Positions 1-8,693 of a stretch of DNA of 64,000 nucleotides are shown here, piece by piece. Numbering within the stretch: position 1 is the stretch's first letter; each line of letters begins with the position of its first letter. This DNA is from Geobacillus vulcani PSS1 (lineage in GTDB: Bacteria > Bacillota > Bacilli > Bacillales > Anoxybacillaceae): the NCBI RefSeq assembly GCF_000733845.1, contig NZ_JPOI01000001.1, positions 2,357,001 through 2,421,000 on the forward strand, given 5' to 3'. A program made the translations under genes and the position numbers. The notes under the pieces were generated by a model that saw only the letters and a program-made list of their open reading frames with translations, ran no database searches and was not told the DNA's origin.

Positions 1-891
1 ATTTGCGGATCGGACCTCGGGGTGTTCAAAGGAAAACTCCCTCACGCGAACTATCCGGTCCGGGCCGGCCATGAGCTAGTCGGTGTCGTCGTGGAAAAAG
101 GCGAACAGGCGGCGTATGACATCGGGACACGGATCGTTGTGTTGCCGAATACGTATTGCGGAACGTGCGACTTATGCCAAAAAGGGTTGACGAACATCTG
201 CCGACATAAACAATCGCTCGGCATTAACGTCGACGGTGGGTTTTCGCATGAGTTCGTCATCTCGTCGAAGTATGCGCTTCCTGTTCCTGATGATCTACCG
301 GACGAAAAGGCCGTGCTCGTCGAGCCGTTTGCGGTTGTCGTGCATGCGTTGCAAAAGGTGAAAATCGAACAAGGGATGAAAGTAACCATCATCGGCTGCG
401 GCAATGAAGGGATGATGGCGGCGGTGTTAGCCCGCCATTTGGGAGCGGACGTGACGGCGATCGACATCAATCCGCTGAAACTCGAAACGGTGAAAGCGAT
501 GGCGGATATTCGCACGCTTGCGCCGAATGCACTGGCCAATGAATCGTTTGACGTGGTCATTGAAGCAGCGGGTACGCGCGAAGCGGTCGAACAGGCAGTG
601 GAGCTCGTCGCCCCAGGCGGTCATCTTGTGTTGATCGGTTTTGCGAATGAAGCGACGTTCCCGGTCGTGCGCCTCGTTCGCAACGAAGTAACTGTGCATG
701 GCTCGATCATCTATCGCTTCCCGGATGACTATTTGCAAGCGATTCATTATTTGCGGACGATGCCGTATCCGATCGAGCGGGTGATTTCGTGCATTTTCCC
801 GGTCCGCGACTATCAGCAGGCGTATGACTTGGCGTCATCTGGAAATGCGGGCAAAGTGGTTTTAAGTTTTCAAGAGGAGGAAGAGCGATGA
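1..891 (+). CDS. Zinc-dependent medium-chain alcohol/polyol dehydrogenase (5' end outside the window)
   Basis: The reading frame is open from base 1 and lacks roughly the first 35 residues of the family. It starts inside the CGSD motif that carries the first catalytic zinc ligand. The GHE motif follows about 20 residues later, then four cysteines spaced CxxCxxC plus C that bind the structural zinc, then a Rossmann glycine motif (GCGNEG). This is the threonine/sorbitol dehydrogenase type of medium-chain NAD(P)-dependent dehydrogenase, which oxidises a secondary alcohol; the substrate cannot be read from sequence. The stop overlaps the start of the next gene by 4 bp, so the two are translationally coupled and belong to one catabolic operon. 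Confidence 0.85.
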   Translation: MCGSDLGVFKGKLPHANYPVRAGHELVGVVVEKGEQAAYDIGTRIVVLPNTYCGTCDLCQKGLTNICRHKQSLGINVDGGFSHEFVISSKYALPVPDDLPDEKAVLVEPFAVVVHALQKVKIEQGMKVTIIGCGNEGMMAAVLARHLGADVTAIDINPLKLETVKAMADIRTLAPNALANESFDVVIEAAGTREAVEQAVELVAPGGHLVLIGFANEATFPVVRLVRNEVTVHGSIIYRFPDDYLQAIHYLRTMPYPIERVISCIFPVRDYQQAYDLASSGNAGKVVLSFQEEEER

Positions 892-2651
892 AAAAAGGGG
901 TAGCCGAACAGTTAGTCCGGTATTTGGAAGACCGCGGTGTCACGCATATTTTCGGGCTTTGCGGCCATACGAATATCGCGGTGTTGGCGGCGCTTGAGCA
1001 TAGTCCGATCAAGTTTGTCAACGTCCGCCATGAACAAATTGCTGCTCATATGGCGGATGGCTATGCGCGGGCGAAAAAAGAAACAGCCGTCGTATTATGC
1101 CATGTCGGCCCGGGGTTGACGAATGCGGCGACAGGGGTCGCCAATGCGGCGCTCGACTCCATTCCGATGGTCGTCATCGCCGGCGATGTGCCGAGCCATT
1201 ATTATGGGAAACATCCGCACCAAGAAATCAACTTGCATGCGGATGCGTCGCAATATGAAATTTACCGCCCGTTTGTGAAGCGGGCATGGCGGGTCGACCG
1301 GCCGGATTTGTTCCCGGAAATTTTAGAAAAAGCGTTCCAGCTGGCGGAGAGCGGTCGTCCGGGTCCGGTGCTCGTCTCCGTACCGATGGATATTTTCTCA
1401 AAAGAGGTGGACGTGTCGCTGTTTGAAAAACAAAAGCGGCATACGAAAGCGTTGCATAAGCCGTCGATTGATGATGAAACAGCAAAACAAGTCATTGAAA
1501 ACATCATGCAGGCAGAGCGTCCGCTTGTGTATGTTGGCGGTGGCATTATGCTTGCCGATGCCGCGGAAGAACTGAAAGCGTTTGTCGAACACTTTGACCT
1601 TCCTGTTGCTCACACGTTAATGGGGAAAGGAGCGATGCCGGATGACCATCCGCTGGCGCTGGGCATGAGCGGATTTTGGGGAACGAAATTTGTCAATGAC
1701 ATGTGCCGCAACGCCGATGTCATTTTGGCATTGGGGACGAGATTTTCCGAAGCCGATTGTAGCTCGTGGGAGTCGGAGTATACATTCAACATTCCGGAAA
1801 CGAAACTCATTCATATTGACATCGATCCGAATGAAATCGGACGCAACTATCCGACGGAACTCGGTATTGTCGCCGATGTCAAGCAAGCGCTTACCGTGTT
1901 GAACCGCGTGGCCAAACAAGTCGTGCCGCAAGGGCGGTCGGACGAAGCGCTGAAAGAACGGATCGCCAGCTATAAGCAAGAGTTCCGGCAACAAAACGAA
2001 CAGCATATTCGCGATGACAGCTATCCGATGCGTCCGGAACGCATTTTGCATGAAGTGCGGGAAGTGTTGCCAAGAGACGCCATCATTACAACGGATGTCG
2101 GTTGGAACAAAAACGGGGTCGGCCAACAGTTCCCGGCGTATGGAGCAGGGACGATTTTAACGCCAGGTGGCTATGCGACGATGGGCTTTGGCGCTCCGGC
2201 GGCGCTCGGGGCGAAAATCGCCTGCCCGGATCGCGTCGTCGTGTCGCTCGTTGGAGATGGCGGATTTGGGCAAAATCCGGCGGTGCTGGCGACAGCGGCT
2301 GAGGAAAACATCGCCGTTGTTTGGGTCATTATGAACAACTACGCTTTTGGCACGATCGCCGGACTGGAAAAAGCGCATTTTGGCACGACACACGGAACAG
2401 TCTTCCAAAAAGATGGCCAACCGTATTCGCCGGATTATGCGGCCATTGCCCGGGCGTACGGCATCGAAGGAGTGAAAATCCGCTCGGCGGAAGAGTTTAA
2501 ACCAACGCTCGAGCGAGCCATCCAAGCGAACAAACCGTTTGTCATCGATGTGGAAATGATCAACGTCCCAACGCCGACATCTGGCCACTGGAACATTATG
2601 GATATCTATTCCCCGGGTAAGCGTGTTCACCATGTTGCGGTTGAGCGGTAA
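888..2651 (+). CDS. Thiamine diphosphate-dependent enzyme, acetolactate-synthase-like
   Basis: This 587-residue protein has the three-domain layout of the acetolactate synthase/benzoylformate decarboxylase family. The catalytic glutamate lies near residue 50 (VRHEQ), a central cofactor domain follows, and the ThDP/Mg motif GDGGFGQNP...NN lies near residues 455-485. No small regulatory subunit gene follows and no valine/isoleucine genes adjoin, so a biosynthetic IlvB role is unlikely. It more probably cleaves or condenses a 2-oxo or 2-hydroxy acid made by the neighbouring dehydrogenase. The ATG overlaps the previous stop (ATGA), with a GAGGAGG-type ribosome site inside the upstream gene. Family membership is firm; the substrate is unknown. 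Confidence 0.85.
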   Translation: MKKGVAEQLVRYLEDRGVTHIFGLCGHTNIAVLAALEHSPIKFVNVRHEQIAAHMADGYARAKKETAVVLCHVGPGLTNAATGVANAALDSIPMVVIAGDVPSHYYGKHPHQEINLHADASQYEIYRPFVKRAWRVDRPDLFPEILEKAFQLAESGRPGPVLVSVPMDIFSKEVDVSLFEKQKRHTKALHKPSIDDETAKQVIENIMQAERPLVYVGGGIMLADAAEELKAFVEHFDLPVAHTLMGKGAMPDDHPLALGMSGFWGTKFVNDMCRNADVILALGTRFSEADCSSWESEYTFNIPETKLIHIDIDPNEIGRNYPTELGIVADVKQALTVLNRVAKQVVPQGRSDEALKERIASYKQEFRQQNEQHIRDDSYPMRPERILHEVREVLPRDAIITTDVGWNKNGVGQQFPAYGAGTILTPGGYATMGFGAPAALGAKIACPDRVVVSLVGDGGFGQNPAVLATAAEENIAVVWVIMNNYAFGTIAGLEKAHFGTTHGTVFQKDGQPYSPDYAAIARAYGIEGVKIRSAEEFKPTLERAIQANKPFVIDVEMINVPTPTSGHWNIMDIYSPGKRVHHVAVER

Positions 2652-2681
2652 TGAGGAACATTGAAGATTGGGGGGACGGAT

Positions 2682-3518
2682 ATGGCGAGAACCTTTTCAT
2701 TGGCTCATCTAACGGTGCTCGGCTGCCCACCGCCGGAGATGACGCACATCGCTGCCCGAGCAGGATATGATTACGTCAGTTTCCGGATCATTTACATGGG
2801 GTTGCCCGGTGAGCCGAATTATGCGTTAGCCGAAAACCCGCAGCTACTGCGGGAGACAAAGGAAGCTTTGCGGGAAACGGGAGTTAAGCTGTTGGATATC
2901 GAACTGGCCCGCATTGATGCCGATATTGACCCCAAACGGTATGAACCGGCCATGGAAGTGGCGGCTGAGCTTGGCGGCCGCCACGTCTTAAGCAGCATTT
3001 GGACGACCGACCGCAGCGTCTATATCGAGCGGTTTGCTGAGTTGTGCGAGTTGGCAAAGCCATACGGGCTGACTGTTGATTTGGAGTACGTGCCGATTGC
3101 TGCTGTGACGAATTTGGCTGGGGTCATCGATGTATTAAATACGGTGAAACAAGACAATGCCGGAATCATGATCGATCTTCACCATTTCCATCGCGCGGGA
3201 GATTCGCCGGAAGTGTTAGAGAGCGTGCCGAGAGAATGGTTCCATTTTCTCCATCTTTGCGACGCTCCTGGCGAGATTCCAGCATCGAAAGAAGAGATGA
3301 CGAGAATTCTCCGTGAAGAGCGGCTGTATATTGGGGAAGGCGGGATTGATATCGCCGATATTGTTCGCCGTATGCCGGAAATTCCTTGTTCGATCGAGCT
3401 GCCGAATATCCAGCGGGTAAAGGAATGGGGCTACGAAGAACATGCACGACGTTGCCTGCAGTCGGCAAAAGAGTATTTTGCCCGCCATTTTACGGAACAA
3501 AGCGACCTGTCGGCGTGA
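2682..3518 (+). CDS. Sugar-phosphate isomerase/epimerase-like TIM-barrel protein
   Basis: This 278-residue protein belongs to the xylose-isomerase-like TIM barrel family (AP endonuclease 2 fold). Candidate metal ligands appear in order: the Glu of DLEY near residue 134, Asp/His of IMIDLHHFHRAG near 165-172, His of FLHLCDA near 192, and Glu of SIELPN near 243. Members include epimerases, inosose dehydratases and 3-dehydroshikimate dehydratases (AsbF/QsuB type). The type I dehydroquinate dehydratase about 6 kb downstream makes the last activity worth testing. I chose the ATG at 2682 because GGGGGGACGG lies just upstream; an in-frame TTG at 2661 has no good ribosome site. It is the third gene of the operon. 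Confidence 0.75.
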   Translation: MARTFSLAHLTVLGCPPPEMTHIAARAGYDYVSFRIIYMGLPGEPNYALAENPQLLRETKEALRETGVKLLDIELARIDADIDPKRYEPAMEVAAELGGRHVLSSIWTTDRSVYIERFAELCELAKPYGLTVDLEYVPIAAVTNLAGVIDVLNTVKQDNAGIMIDLHHFHRAGDSPEVLESVPREWFHFLHLCDAPGEIPASKEEMTRILREERLYIGEGGIDIADIVRRMPEIPCSIELPNIQRVKEWGYEEHARRCLQSAKEYFARHFTEQSDLSA

Positions 3519-3533
3519 TCGACAAACAACAGT

Positions 3534-3564
3534 TTGGCAGCGCTTCCTACAAGGGAGGCTGCCA
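3534..3564 (+). terminator. Stem-loop after the TIM-barrel gene
   Basis: TGGCAGC and GCTGCCA form a 7 bp stem around a 16-base loop shortly after the stop. No T run follows, so it may be a weak terminator or an mRNA end that separates the enzyme genes from the TRAP genes. Confidence 0.35.
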
Positions 3565-3577
3565 TACACACAAGTTT

Positions 3578-3592
3578 AGTTATCTGAAAATT
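3578..3592 (+). promoter_or_regulatory. CodY-like box upstream of the TRAP operon
   Basis: AGTTATCTGAAAATT matches the CodY consensus AATTTTCWGAAAATT at 13 of 15 positions. It lies about 190 bp before dctP in an AT-rich stretch that probably holds the promoter. CodY represses nutrient-uptake genes when branched-chain amino acids and GTP are abundant. The match is by eye and binding is not shown. Confidence 0.4.
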
Positions 3593-3707
3593 TAATATAT
3601 AAATAAATGCTTCATTCATTTGGTTGTTTCCCGCATAGCCGACCGCGGTCGAGAGGGAACACAACGGTTTGCGGCAGAGCAGGAATGCGGGTTCAACATA
3701 CAAGGCG

Positions 3708-3734
3708 TACAGCCGATGGATCCATTCGGCTGTA
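3708..3734 (+). promoter_or_regulatory. 27-bp near-perfect palindrome in the dctP leader
   Basis: TACAGCCGA and TCGGCTGTA flank a central ATGGATCCAT, which is itself palindromic. The element ends about 45 bp before the dctP start. It could be a repressor operator or a hairpin in the 5' leader; nothing in the sequence decides between them. Confidence 0.4.
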
Positions 3735-3778
3735 TCGACCAGCTTACATTGAAAGAAGAAATAAAGGGGGAAAAGTGA

Positions 3779-4795
3779 ATGAAAAAGATGTTGGTATTGT
3801 TCGTTGCTTGCCTGTTGGTTTTTGCGGGGTGTTCATCAAAATCGGAGACACAAGGGGGCGGCGCGGCGAAAAAAGCAGAACCAAAAGTCATGAAGATGGC
3901 CGTTGCGACATCGAAAGACCGTTCACTGACAAAGGGATTGTACAAGTTTGCTGAAATCGTAGAAAAAGAGACAAACGGATCGATTAAAGTGGAAGTGTAC
4001 CCGGACGGACAACTTGGAGGAGACTTAGCCGTATTTGAAGCGCTGAAGATGGGAACGATTCAAGGATCAACGATGTCGACAGGCCCGATCGCTTCCTTTG
4101 CGCCGCGCCTTGGGGTGTTAGATCTTCCCTTTTTATTCAAAGATCGAGAAACCGCTTACAAAGTACTGGATGGGGAAATTGGACAAGAATTGCTAAAAGA
4201 TTTGCCTGCTACCGGAGTGATTGGCCTGAACTATTGGGAAAACGGGTTCCGTCATTTGACGAACAATAAACGGGAAATCAAAAGCGTGGACGATATTAAA
4301 GGATTGAAAATCCGAACGTTGGAAAATGACCTGCATATTGACTTGTGGAAAGAGTTGGGAGCCACTTCAGTGCCGATGGCCTTTACGGAGCTGTTCACTG
4401 CTTTGGAACAACACGTGGTGGACGGTCAAGAAAATCCGGTCGGAAATGTCGCGATCAACAAGTTTTACGAAGTGCAAAAATATTTGACGAAAACTGGGCA
4501 TGTGTACAATGCGAGCCCACTGCTCATCAGCAAAAAGTTTTGGGATACGTTGACGGACAAAGAAAAAGACGTGATCACGAAAGCGGCGGAAGAAGCAAGA
4601 GATTACCAGCGTCAATTGAATAAAGAAGAAGACGACAAAATGTTCGACTATTTAAAACAGCAAGGAATGGTCATTACCGAACTATCTGAAACAGAAAAAC
4701 AAAAATTTATTGACAAAGTGCAACCGGTCTATAAAAAATATGCGCCGAAGTTCGGTGAAGATTTAGTGAACCAACTGCTTGAAGCAGGAAAATAA
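3779..4795 (+). CDS. dctP: TRAP transporter solute-binding lipoprotein DctP
   Basis: This 338-residue protein captures an organic acid outside the membrane for a TRAP transporter. A lipoprotein signal peptide ends at the lipobox FAGC (Cys near residue 18), followed by a short Gly/Ser linker. The mature part has DctP-family features: the YPDGQLGGD segment near residues 80-90, KIRTLEN near 180, and a VDGQENP segment near 215-221, the region that contacts the substrate carboxylate in this family. AAAGGGGGAAAA precedes the ATG. It is the first gene of dctPQM; a strong stem-loop follows it, probably giving the binding protein higher expression than the permeases. The substrate is likely a C4 or sugar/cyclic carboxylic acid and is unresolved. 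Confidence 0.9.
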   Translation: MKKMLVLFVACLLVFAGCSSKSETQGGGAAKKAEPKVMKMAVATSKDRSLTKGLYKFAEIVEKETNGSIKVEVYPDGQLGGDLAVFEALKMGTIQGSTMSTGPIASFAPRLGVLDLPFLFKDRETAYKVLDGEIGQELLKDLPATGVIGLNYWENGFRHLTNNKREIKSVDDIKGLKIRTLENDLHIDLWKELGATSVPMAFTELFTALEQHVVDGQENPVGNVAINKFYEVQKYLTKTGHVYNASPLLISKKFWDTLTDKEKDVITKAAEEARDYQRQLNKEEDDKMFDYLKQQGMVITELSETEKQKFIDKVQPVYKKYAPKFGEDLVNQLLEAGK

Positions 4796-4811
4796 CAGAA
4801 TGGCACAACGG

Positions 4812-4838
4812 CTCTTAAGGGGAAATGCCCCTTAAGAG
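4812..4838 (+). terminator. Intercistronic stem-loop between dctP and dctQ
   Basis: CTCTTAAGGGG and CCCCTTAAGAG form a perfect 11 bp stem with a five-base loop. There is no good T run, which fits a partial terminator or mRNA-stabilising hairpin that raises dctP over dctQM. Confidence 0.55.
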
Positions 4839-4879
4839 TCATTCCATTCTTTGATGACAGACTTTAGGGGAGGAACACA

Positions 4880-5464
4880 ATGAAAAGGATCGGAGCCGTT
4901 CTGGAGAAGACGCTCAATGCATTGATGGCGCTATGTCTCGCTTTGATGTCTATTCTTGTTTTCGGCAACGTTGTGTTGCGCTACGGATTTAACTCTGGCA
5001 TTACGTGGTCGGAAGAAATGTCCCGCTTCCTCTTTATTTGGATGTCGTTTTTCGGGGCCATTGGCGCGTTAAAAGACAACGACCACTTAGGCGTTGACAC
5101 GCTGCTTAGGAAGCTGCCGTCTAGCGCCAAACGCATCGTCTTTGTCATTAGCAACGCGATCGTACTTTATGTGCTCTATTTGCTTTTTGATGGAAGCTGG
5201 AAGATGACAATCAGCGGCTTGGAAAGCAAAGCCCCAGCGACTGGGCTGCCGATGGCGTTCATTTATGGAACCGGGCTTGTCGTGAGCATCGGCATGGGCA
5301 TCATCACTTTGTTTCATATGTATCAGGCGCTGTTTCGCCCCGGTGCGATTGATGAGCTGACGAGAATGAAAGAATCGGAAGATGAGATCATCACTGTCGC
5401 TCACAGTGAGGCAATAGAGCTGCCACACGAACGGAAACAGAGCGCCGCCGGAGGTGAGCGGTAG
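4880..5464 (+). CDS. dctQ: TRAP transporter small permease DctQ
   Basis: This 194-residue integral membrane protein has four hydrophobic segments (about residues 12-35, 47-66, 86-107, 126-148) and the family-typical WSEEMSRFLFIWMSFFGA region near residues 45-62. It forms the small subunit that assembles with DctM. A hydrophilic tail of about 45 residues extends into the cytoplasm. AGGGGAGGAA precedes the ATG. The stop codon is immediately followed by the dctM start, so the pair is translationally coupled. Confidence 0.88.
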   Translation: MKRIGAVLEKTLNALMALCLALMSILVFGNVVLRYGFNSGITWSEEMSRFLFIWMSFFGAIGALKDNDHLGVDTLLRKLPSSAKRIVFVISNAIVLYVLYLLFDGSWKMTISGLESKAPATGLPMAFIYGTGLVVSIGMGIITLFHMYQALFRPGAIDELTRMKESEDEIITVAHSEAIELPHERKQSAAGGER

Positions 5465-6748
5465 ATGGCATTGGTGGTATTTGTCGGATCGCTGCTCGGC
5501 GTGATGGCGCTTGGGATGCCGATCGCGTTTGCCTTGCTCGTCAGCGGAGTCGCTCTTATGTTTTACTTGAATATTTTTGATACGCAAATCATCGCTCAAA
5601 ACTTGATCAGCGGGGCGGACAGCTTTCCGCTCATGGCCATTCCGTTCTTTATTCTCGCCGGGGAGTTGATGAACGCCGGGGGCATTTCCAAGCGGATCAT
5701 CCGCTTTGCCTTGGCGCTGGTTGGCCACATTCGTGGAGGGCTCGGGTATGTGGCGATCATCGCAAGCGTACTGTTCGCGGGGCTGTCAGGATCGGCGGTG
5801 GCTGACACGGCAGCGCTGGGCGCCATTTTGATCCCGATGATGGTCAACGCCGGATACAACCGCAACCGTTCGACAGGCCTCATTGCCGCGGGCGGCATCA
5901 TTGCGCCAATCATTCCGCCGAGCATTCCGATGATCATTTTCGGGGTAACGAGCGGGGTATCGATCACCAAGCTGTTTATGGCCGGCATCGTTCCTGGAAT
6001 TTTGCTTGGAATTACGTTGGCGGTGTGTTGGTGGTGGGTGACCCGAAGCGATCAAGTGGAAGTGCTTCCGCGTCAGTCGGCGAAAGAAATTTGGCGGGCG
6101 ACCCGCGAGGCGTTTTGGGCGCTGTTGTTGCCGGCGATTATTGTCGGTGGGCTTCGCGGAGGGGTGTTTACGCCGACGGAGGCCGCAGTGGTGGCCGCGT
6201 TTTACGCCTTGTTTGTCGGTTTGTGTAATTATCGTGAACTGAAACTGAAAGACTTGTTCCACGTGCTCGTGGCCGCATCGAAAACGACGAGTGTCGTCAT
6301 GTTTTTGGTGGCGGCGGCCATGGTGTCAGCGTGGTTGATCACTGTCGCCAATATTCCGGCCATTGTCACGGACGTGCTGGCGCCGTTTATCGATCATCCA
6401 TTAGCGCTGCTGCTGGCCATTAACGCGTTGGTGCTGTTGGTCGGGACGGCGATGGATTTGACGCCGACCGTGCTCATTTTGACCCCGGTGTTAATGCCGA
6501 TTATCGAAAAAGCCGGGATCGATCCAGTGTACTTTGGGGTGCTGTTTATTCTAAACAACTGCATTGGACTGCTCACTCCGCCGGTCGGCACGGTGTTAAA
6601 CGTCGCCTGTGGGGTGGCGAAAATCAACATGGAAGACATTATGAAAGGGGTTTGGCCATTTTTGCTTGCCGAAACGATTCTCTTACTTTTGTTGATTTTC
6701 TTCCCGTCTCTCGTCACCGTGCCGCTCGGATGGTTTACGGGGCATTGA
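5465..6748 (+). CDS. dctM: TRAP transporter large permease DctM
   Basis: This 427-residue, very hydrophobic protein is the transport channel of the TRAP system, driven by a sodium or proton gradient. Family motifs include LGMPIAFALL near the N-terminus, the GLSGSAVADTAALG segment near residues 105-118, the IIPPSIPMI segment near 150-160 and LTPPVGTVLNVACG near 365-378. It ends the dctPQM operon and is followed by a bidirectional terminator. It starts directly after the dctQ stop, with GGAGGTGAGCGG as the ribosome site inside dctQ. Confidence 0.92.
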   Translation: MALVVFVGSLLGVMALGMPIAFALLVSGVALMFYLNIFDTQIIAQNLISGADSFPLMAIPFFILAGELMNAGGISKRIIRFALALVGHIRGGLGYVAIIASVLFAGLSGSAVADTAALGAILIPMMVNAGYNRNRSTGLIAAGGIIAPIIPPSIPMIIFGVTSGVSITKLFMAGIVPGILLGITLAVCWWWVTRSDQVEVLPRQSAKEIWRATREAFWALLLPAIIVGGLRGGVFTPTEAAVVAAFYALFVGLCNYRELKLKDLFHVLVAASKTTSVVMFLVAAAMVSAWLITVANIPAIVTDVLAPFIDHPLALLLAINALVLLVGTAMDLTPTVLILTPVLMPIIEKAGIDPVYFGVLFILNNCIGLLTPPVGTVLNVACGVAKINMEDIMKGVWPFLLAETILLLLLIFFPSLVTVPLGWFTGH

Positions 6749-6814
6749 ACCGGATCGATTTCGCATTGAGGTGGGGTAAAGCTTTGTTCACTGCAAAGCG
6801 GCAGCATGAAAAGA

Positions 6815-6850
6815 CGCCTTCGCTAGTTGGACGAAGGCGCTTCTTTTTTC
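6815..6850. terminator. Bidirectional terminator between dctM and the MFS gene
   Basis: CGCCTTCG and CGAAGGCG form the stem. A T run follows on the plus strand and TCTTTT on the minus strand, serving two convergent genes. Confidence 0.8.
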
Positions 6851-6851
6851 G

Positions 6852-8168
6852 TTACCGCACTTTTATGTGCTTGATGTTTGTATTTTGCTTTGTTTCTGGT
6901 TCAGCCATCGGCTCAATTGGTTCTAAATCTGTCAACAGGAATAAATAGCTGAAAATGCCGGCAAGCAAAATGAGTGCGGCGACGAGAAACGCGTACATAA
7001 ACGAGCCGGTTGCTTGAACAATAAAGCCCGTAATGATCGGCGCGACGATGGCCATCGAGTTGTTGCCGAACGTCAATAGACCGGTCAACGTTCCGATGGT
7101 GCCTGGCGGGGCAATAAACGTCGGAATGCTGTAGGCGATCGATGACGTGATAACTAAACCGCCGAGCGCAATGGAAATGCAAAGAATGGCGATGTTCGGG
7201 TTCGTCGTAAAGGCGGCGCCGATGACGGATAGCCCGAGCAACATCCCGGCGACAAGAAACGTTTTTCGCACGCGCGTGGAGTTGCCTCCTTTGTGCACCA
7301 ATCGGTCGATGAGCCATCCGCCGATCACGATTTCTGAAATCGTGCCGACGATCCACGGAATCGAAGCGTACCAGCCTGATTTTAGCACTGACATGTGCAT
7401 TTCCGTTGCCAAATAGCCGGGAAGCCATGTGAGAAACAGAAACCACGAGTAGCCATACGCGGCAAACCCGATCAACGTCGCCCATACTTTTTTCTTTGTC
7501 AGCAAATACCGAAGCGTCTCCCAAACGTTGCTGGATGTTTCATCCGACTTTTGCGCTCCACCTTGGACAATGTAGTCATACTCTTCCTTGGACAGCCGTT
7601 TGTCTTCATGTGGCTCTCGGTACATCGCCCAGAAGATGACAGCGTAAATCAGGCTGAGCACCGCGGTCGTATAAAACCCAGCTCGCCATCCCCATTCAGT
7701 GATGATCCAGGCGATGATCGGGGTGCCAATGGCGTTTGAGAGCTTCGACTGGGCGTCGTAAAGAGAAATCGCGGTAGCCCGCTCATGGCGCGGAAACCAT
7801 TGGCCGACCGCTTTAGCGGCGGAAGGGAAATACGGTGCTTCCCCAACTCCTAATAATACGCGTGACAAAATGACAAGCCCTTGGCCGCTGGCGATGGCGG
7901 TGAGGAAACAGGCAACCGTCCAAATGATCGTTCCGACACGCGTCACCCATTTAACACCAATTTTATCAAGGATGACACCAGCTGGGATTTGCAAAATGGC
8001 GTACGACCAGGCAAAGGCAGACAACAAAATGCCGATCTGTCCGGGCGTGAGGCCGAATTCTTTGGACAGCGGCTGAATGCCGACGGACATATTGATGCGG
8101 TCAAAATAGTTGATAATGACTCCTAAGGCGATCAAGAATGCTATCGCCCAACGGCGTTTGTTCTTCAT
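6852..8168 (-). CDS. MFS anion/cation symporter, phthalate/glucarate permease type
   Basis: This 438-residue protein has about 12 membrane segments and belongs to the anion:cation symporter branch of the major facilitator superfamily, which imports aromatic or sugar acids. The early motif NYFDRINMSVGIQPL near residues 20-35 and the conserved loop with SKLSNAIGTPI near 140-150 are typical. I chose the ATG at 8168 because GGGTGGTGAGCAGGTA lies just upstream; the frame continues 30 codons further but without a ribosome site. It is divergent from the IclR regulator gene, and IclR-like operators lie between them. With the TRAP system the cluster therefore has two carriers for organic acids. Confidence 0.87.
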   Translation of the reverse strand: MKNKRRWAIAFLIALGVIINYFDRINMSVGIQPLSKEFGLTPGQIGILLSAFAWSYAILQIPAGVILDKIGVKWVTRVGTIIWTVACFLTAIASGQGLVILSRVLLGVGEAPYFPSAAKAVGQWFPRHERATAISLYDAQSKLSNAIGTPIIAWIITEWGWRAGFYTTAVLSLIYAVIFWAMYREPHEDKRLSKEEYDYIVQGGAQKSDETSSNVWETLRYLLTKKKVWATLIGFAAYGYSWFLFLTWLPGYLATEMHMSVLKSGWYASIPWIVGTISEIVIGGWLIDRLVHKGGNSTRVRKTFLVAGMLLGLSVIGAAFTTNPNIAILCISIALGGLVITSSIAYSIPTFIAPPGTIGTLTGLLTFGNNSMAIVAPIITGFIVQATGSFMYAFLVAALILLAGIFSYLFLLTDLEPIEPMAEPETKQNTNIKHIKVR

Positions 8169-8197
8169 TACCTGCTCACCACCCTTGTTTTGATGAG

Positions 8198-8211
8198 AGA
8201 AAACGCATACA
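8198..8211. promoter_or_regulatory. cre-like site near the MFS gene start
   Basis: AGAAAACGCATACA matches the CcpA consensus TGWAANCGNTNWCA at 12 of 14 positions, about 30 bp upstream of the MFS start. This would fit catabolite repression of acid uptake. Confidence 0.35.
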
Positions 8212-8347
8212 GTGTTAGACCGAAAAAATAGCGTGGTCATTTTAATCCGCCATCGCATTGGGACATTCCGTCATTTATCAAACGCTCGGCCTTCCGATGT
8301 TCACTTATCATTCGCCCCCCTTCCTTGTTCCATTGTATGTAACTCAT

Positions 8348-8362
8348 TTTCTTTTAACGGAA
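8348..8362. promoter_or_regulatory. Second IclR-like operator, on the MFS side
   Basis: TTTCTTTTAACGGAA matches the perfect palindrome near the regulator gene at 12 of 15 positions, and the right half AACGGAA is identical. It lies in the divergent intergenic region on the MFS-gene side. Confidence 0.45.
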
Positions 8363-8591
8363 CCCTTGAGTGGATTATAACAAAATTCGTTTTCTTTTGT
8401 CCATCATTTGTTAAAAAATTTGGACTGTTTATGTTAATGGATTCATATCATGGACGGACATTGGGCTAAAAACGGCTTGCGTTCTGCGGCTGGATAGTTG
8501 AATAGGAGAGATGAATGAGAATGGGATGCCCTGTTCCTTGGGGACGGCTTGCGGTTGTCTTTGAAAGCGAAAAAGAAGGAAACGAAAAAAC

Positions 8592-8621
8592 TTGAATGAC
8601 GTGGAGCAAAGATGCTAAAAT
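8592..8621 (+). promoter_or_regulatory. Putative sigma-A promoter of the iclR-type gene
   Basis: TTGAAT at 8592 and TAAAAT at 8616 are separated by 18 bp. The 15 bp palindrome just downstream would place the operator after the transcription start, fitting autoregulation. Confidence 0.5.
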
Positions 8622-8651
8622 GGGAGTAAGGTTCCACTGAAAGAAATTAAA

Positions 8652-8666
8652 TTCCGTTAAACGGAA
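8652..8666. promoter_or_regulatory. Perfect 15-bp palindrome, candidate IclR-family operator
   Basis: TTCCGTTAAACGGAA is two perfect 7 bp arms around one base. It lies about 28 bp before the IclR-type gene. TTCCG/CGGAA-type palindromes are usual for this regulator family. Confidence 0.6.
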
Positions 8667-8693
8667 CTTAGGGAAGCGAGGGAGACGAACAAG

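Noticed and set aside
888..2651. Biosynthetic acetolactate synthase (ilvB)
   Set aside because: No small subunit gene and the context is catabolic; only the family is claimed.
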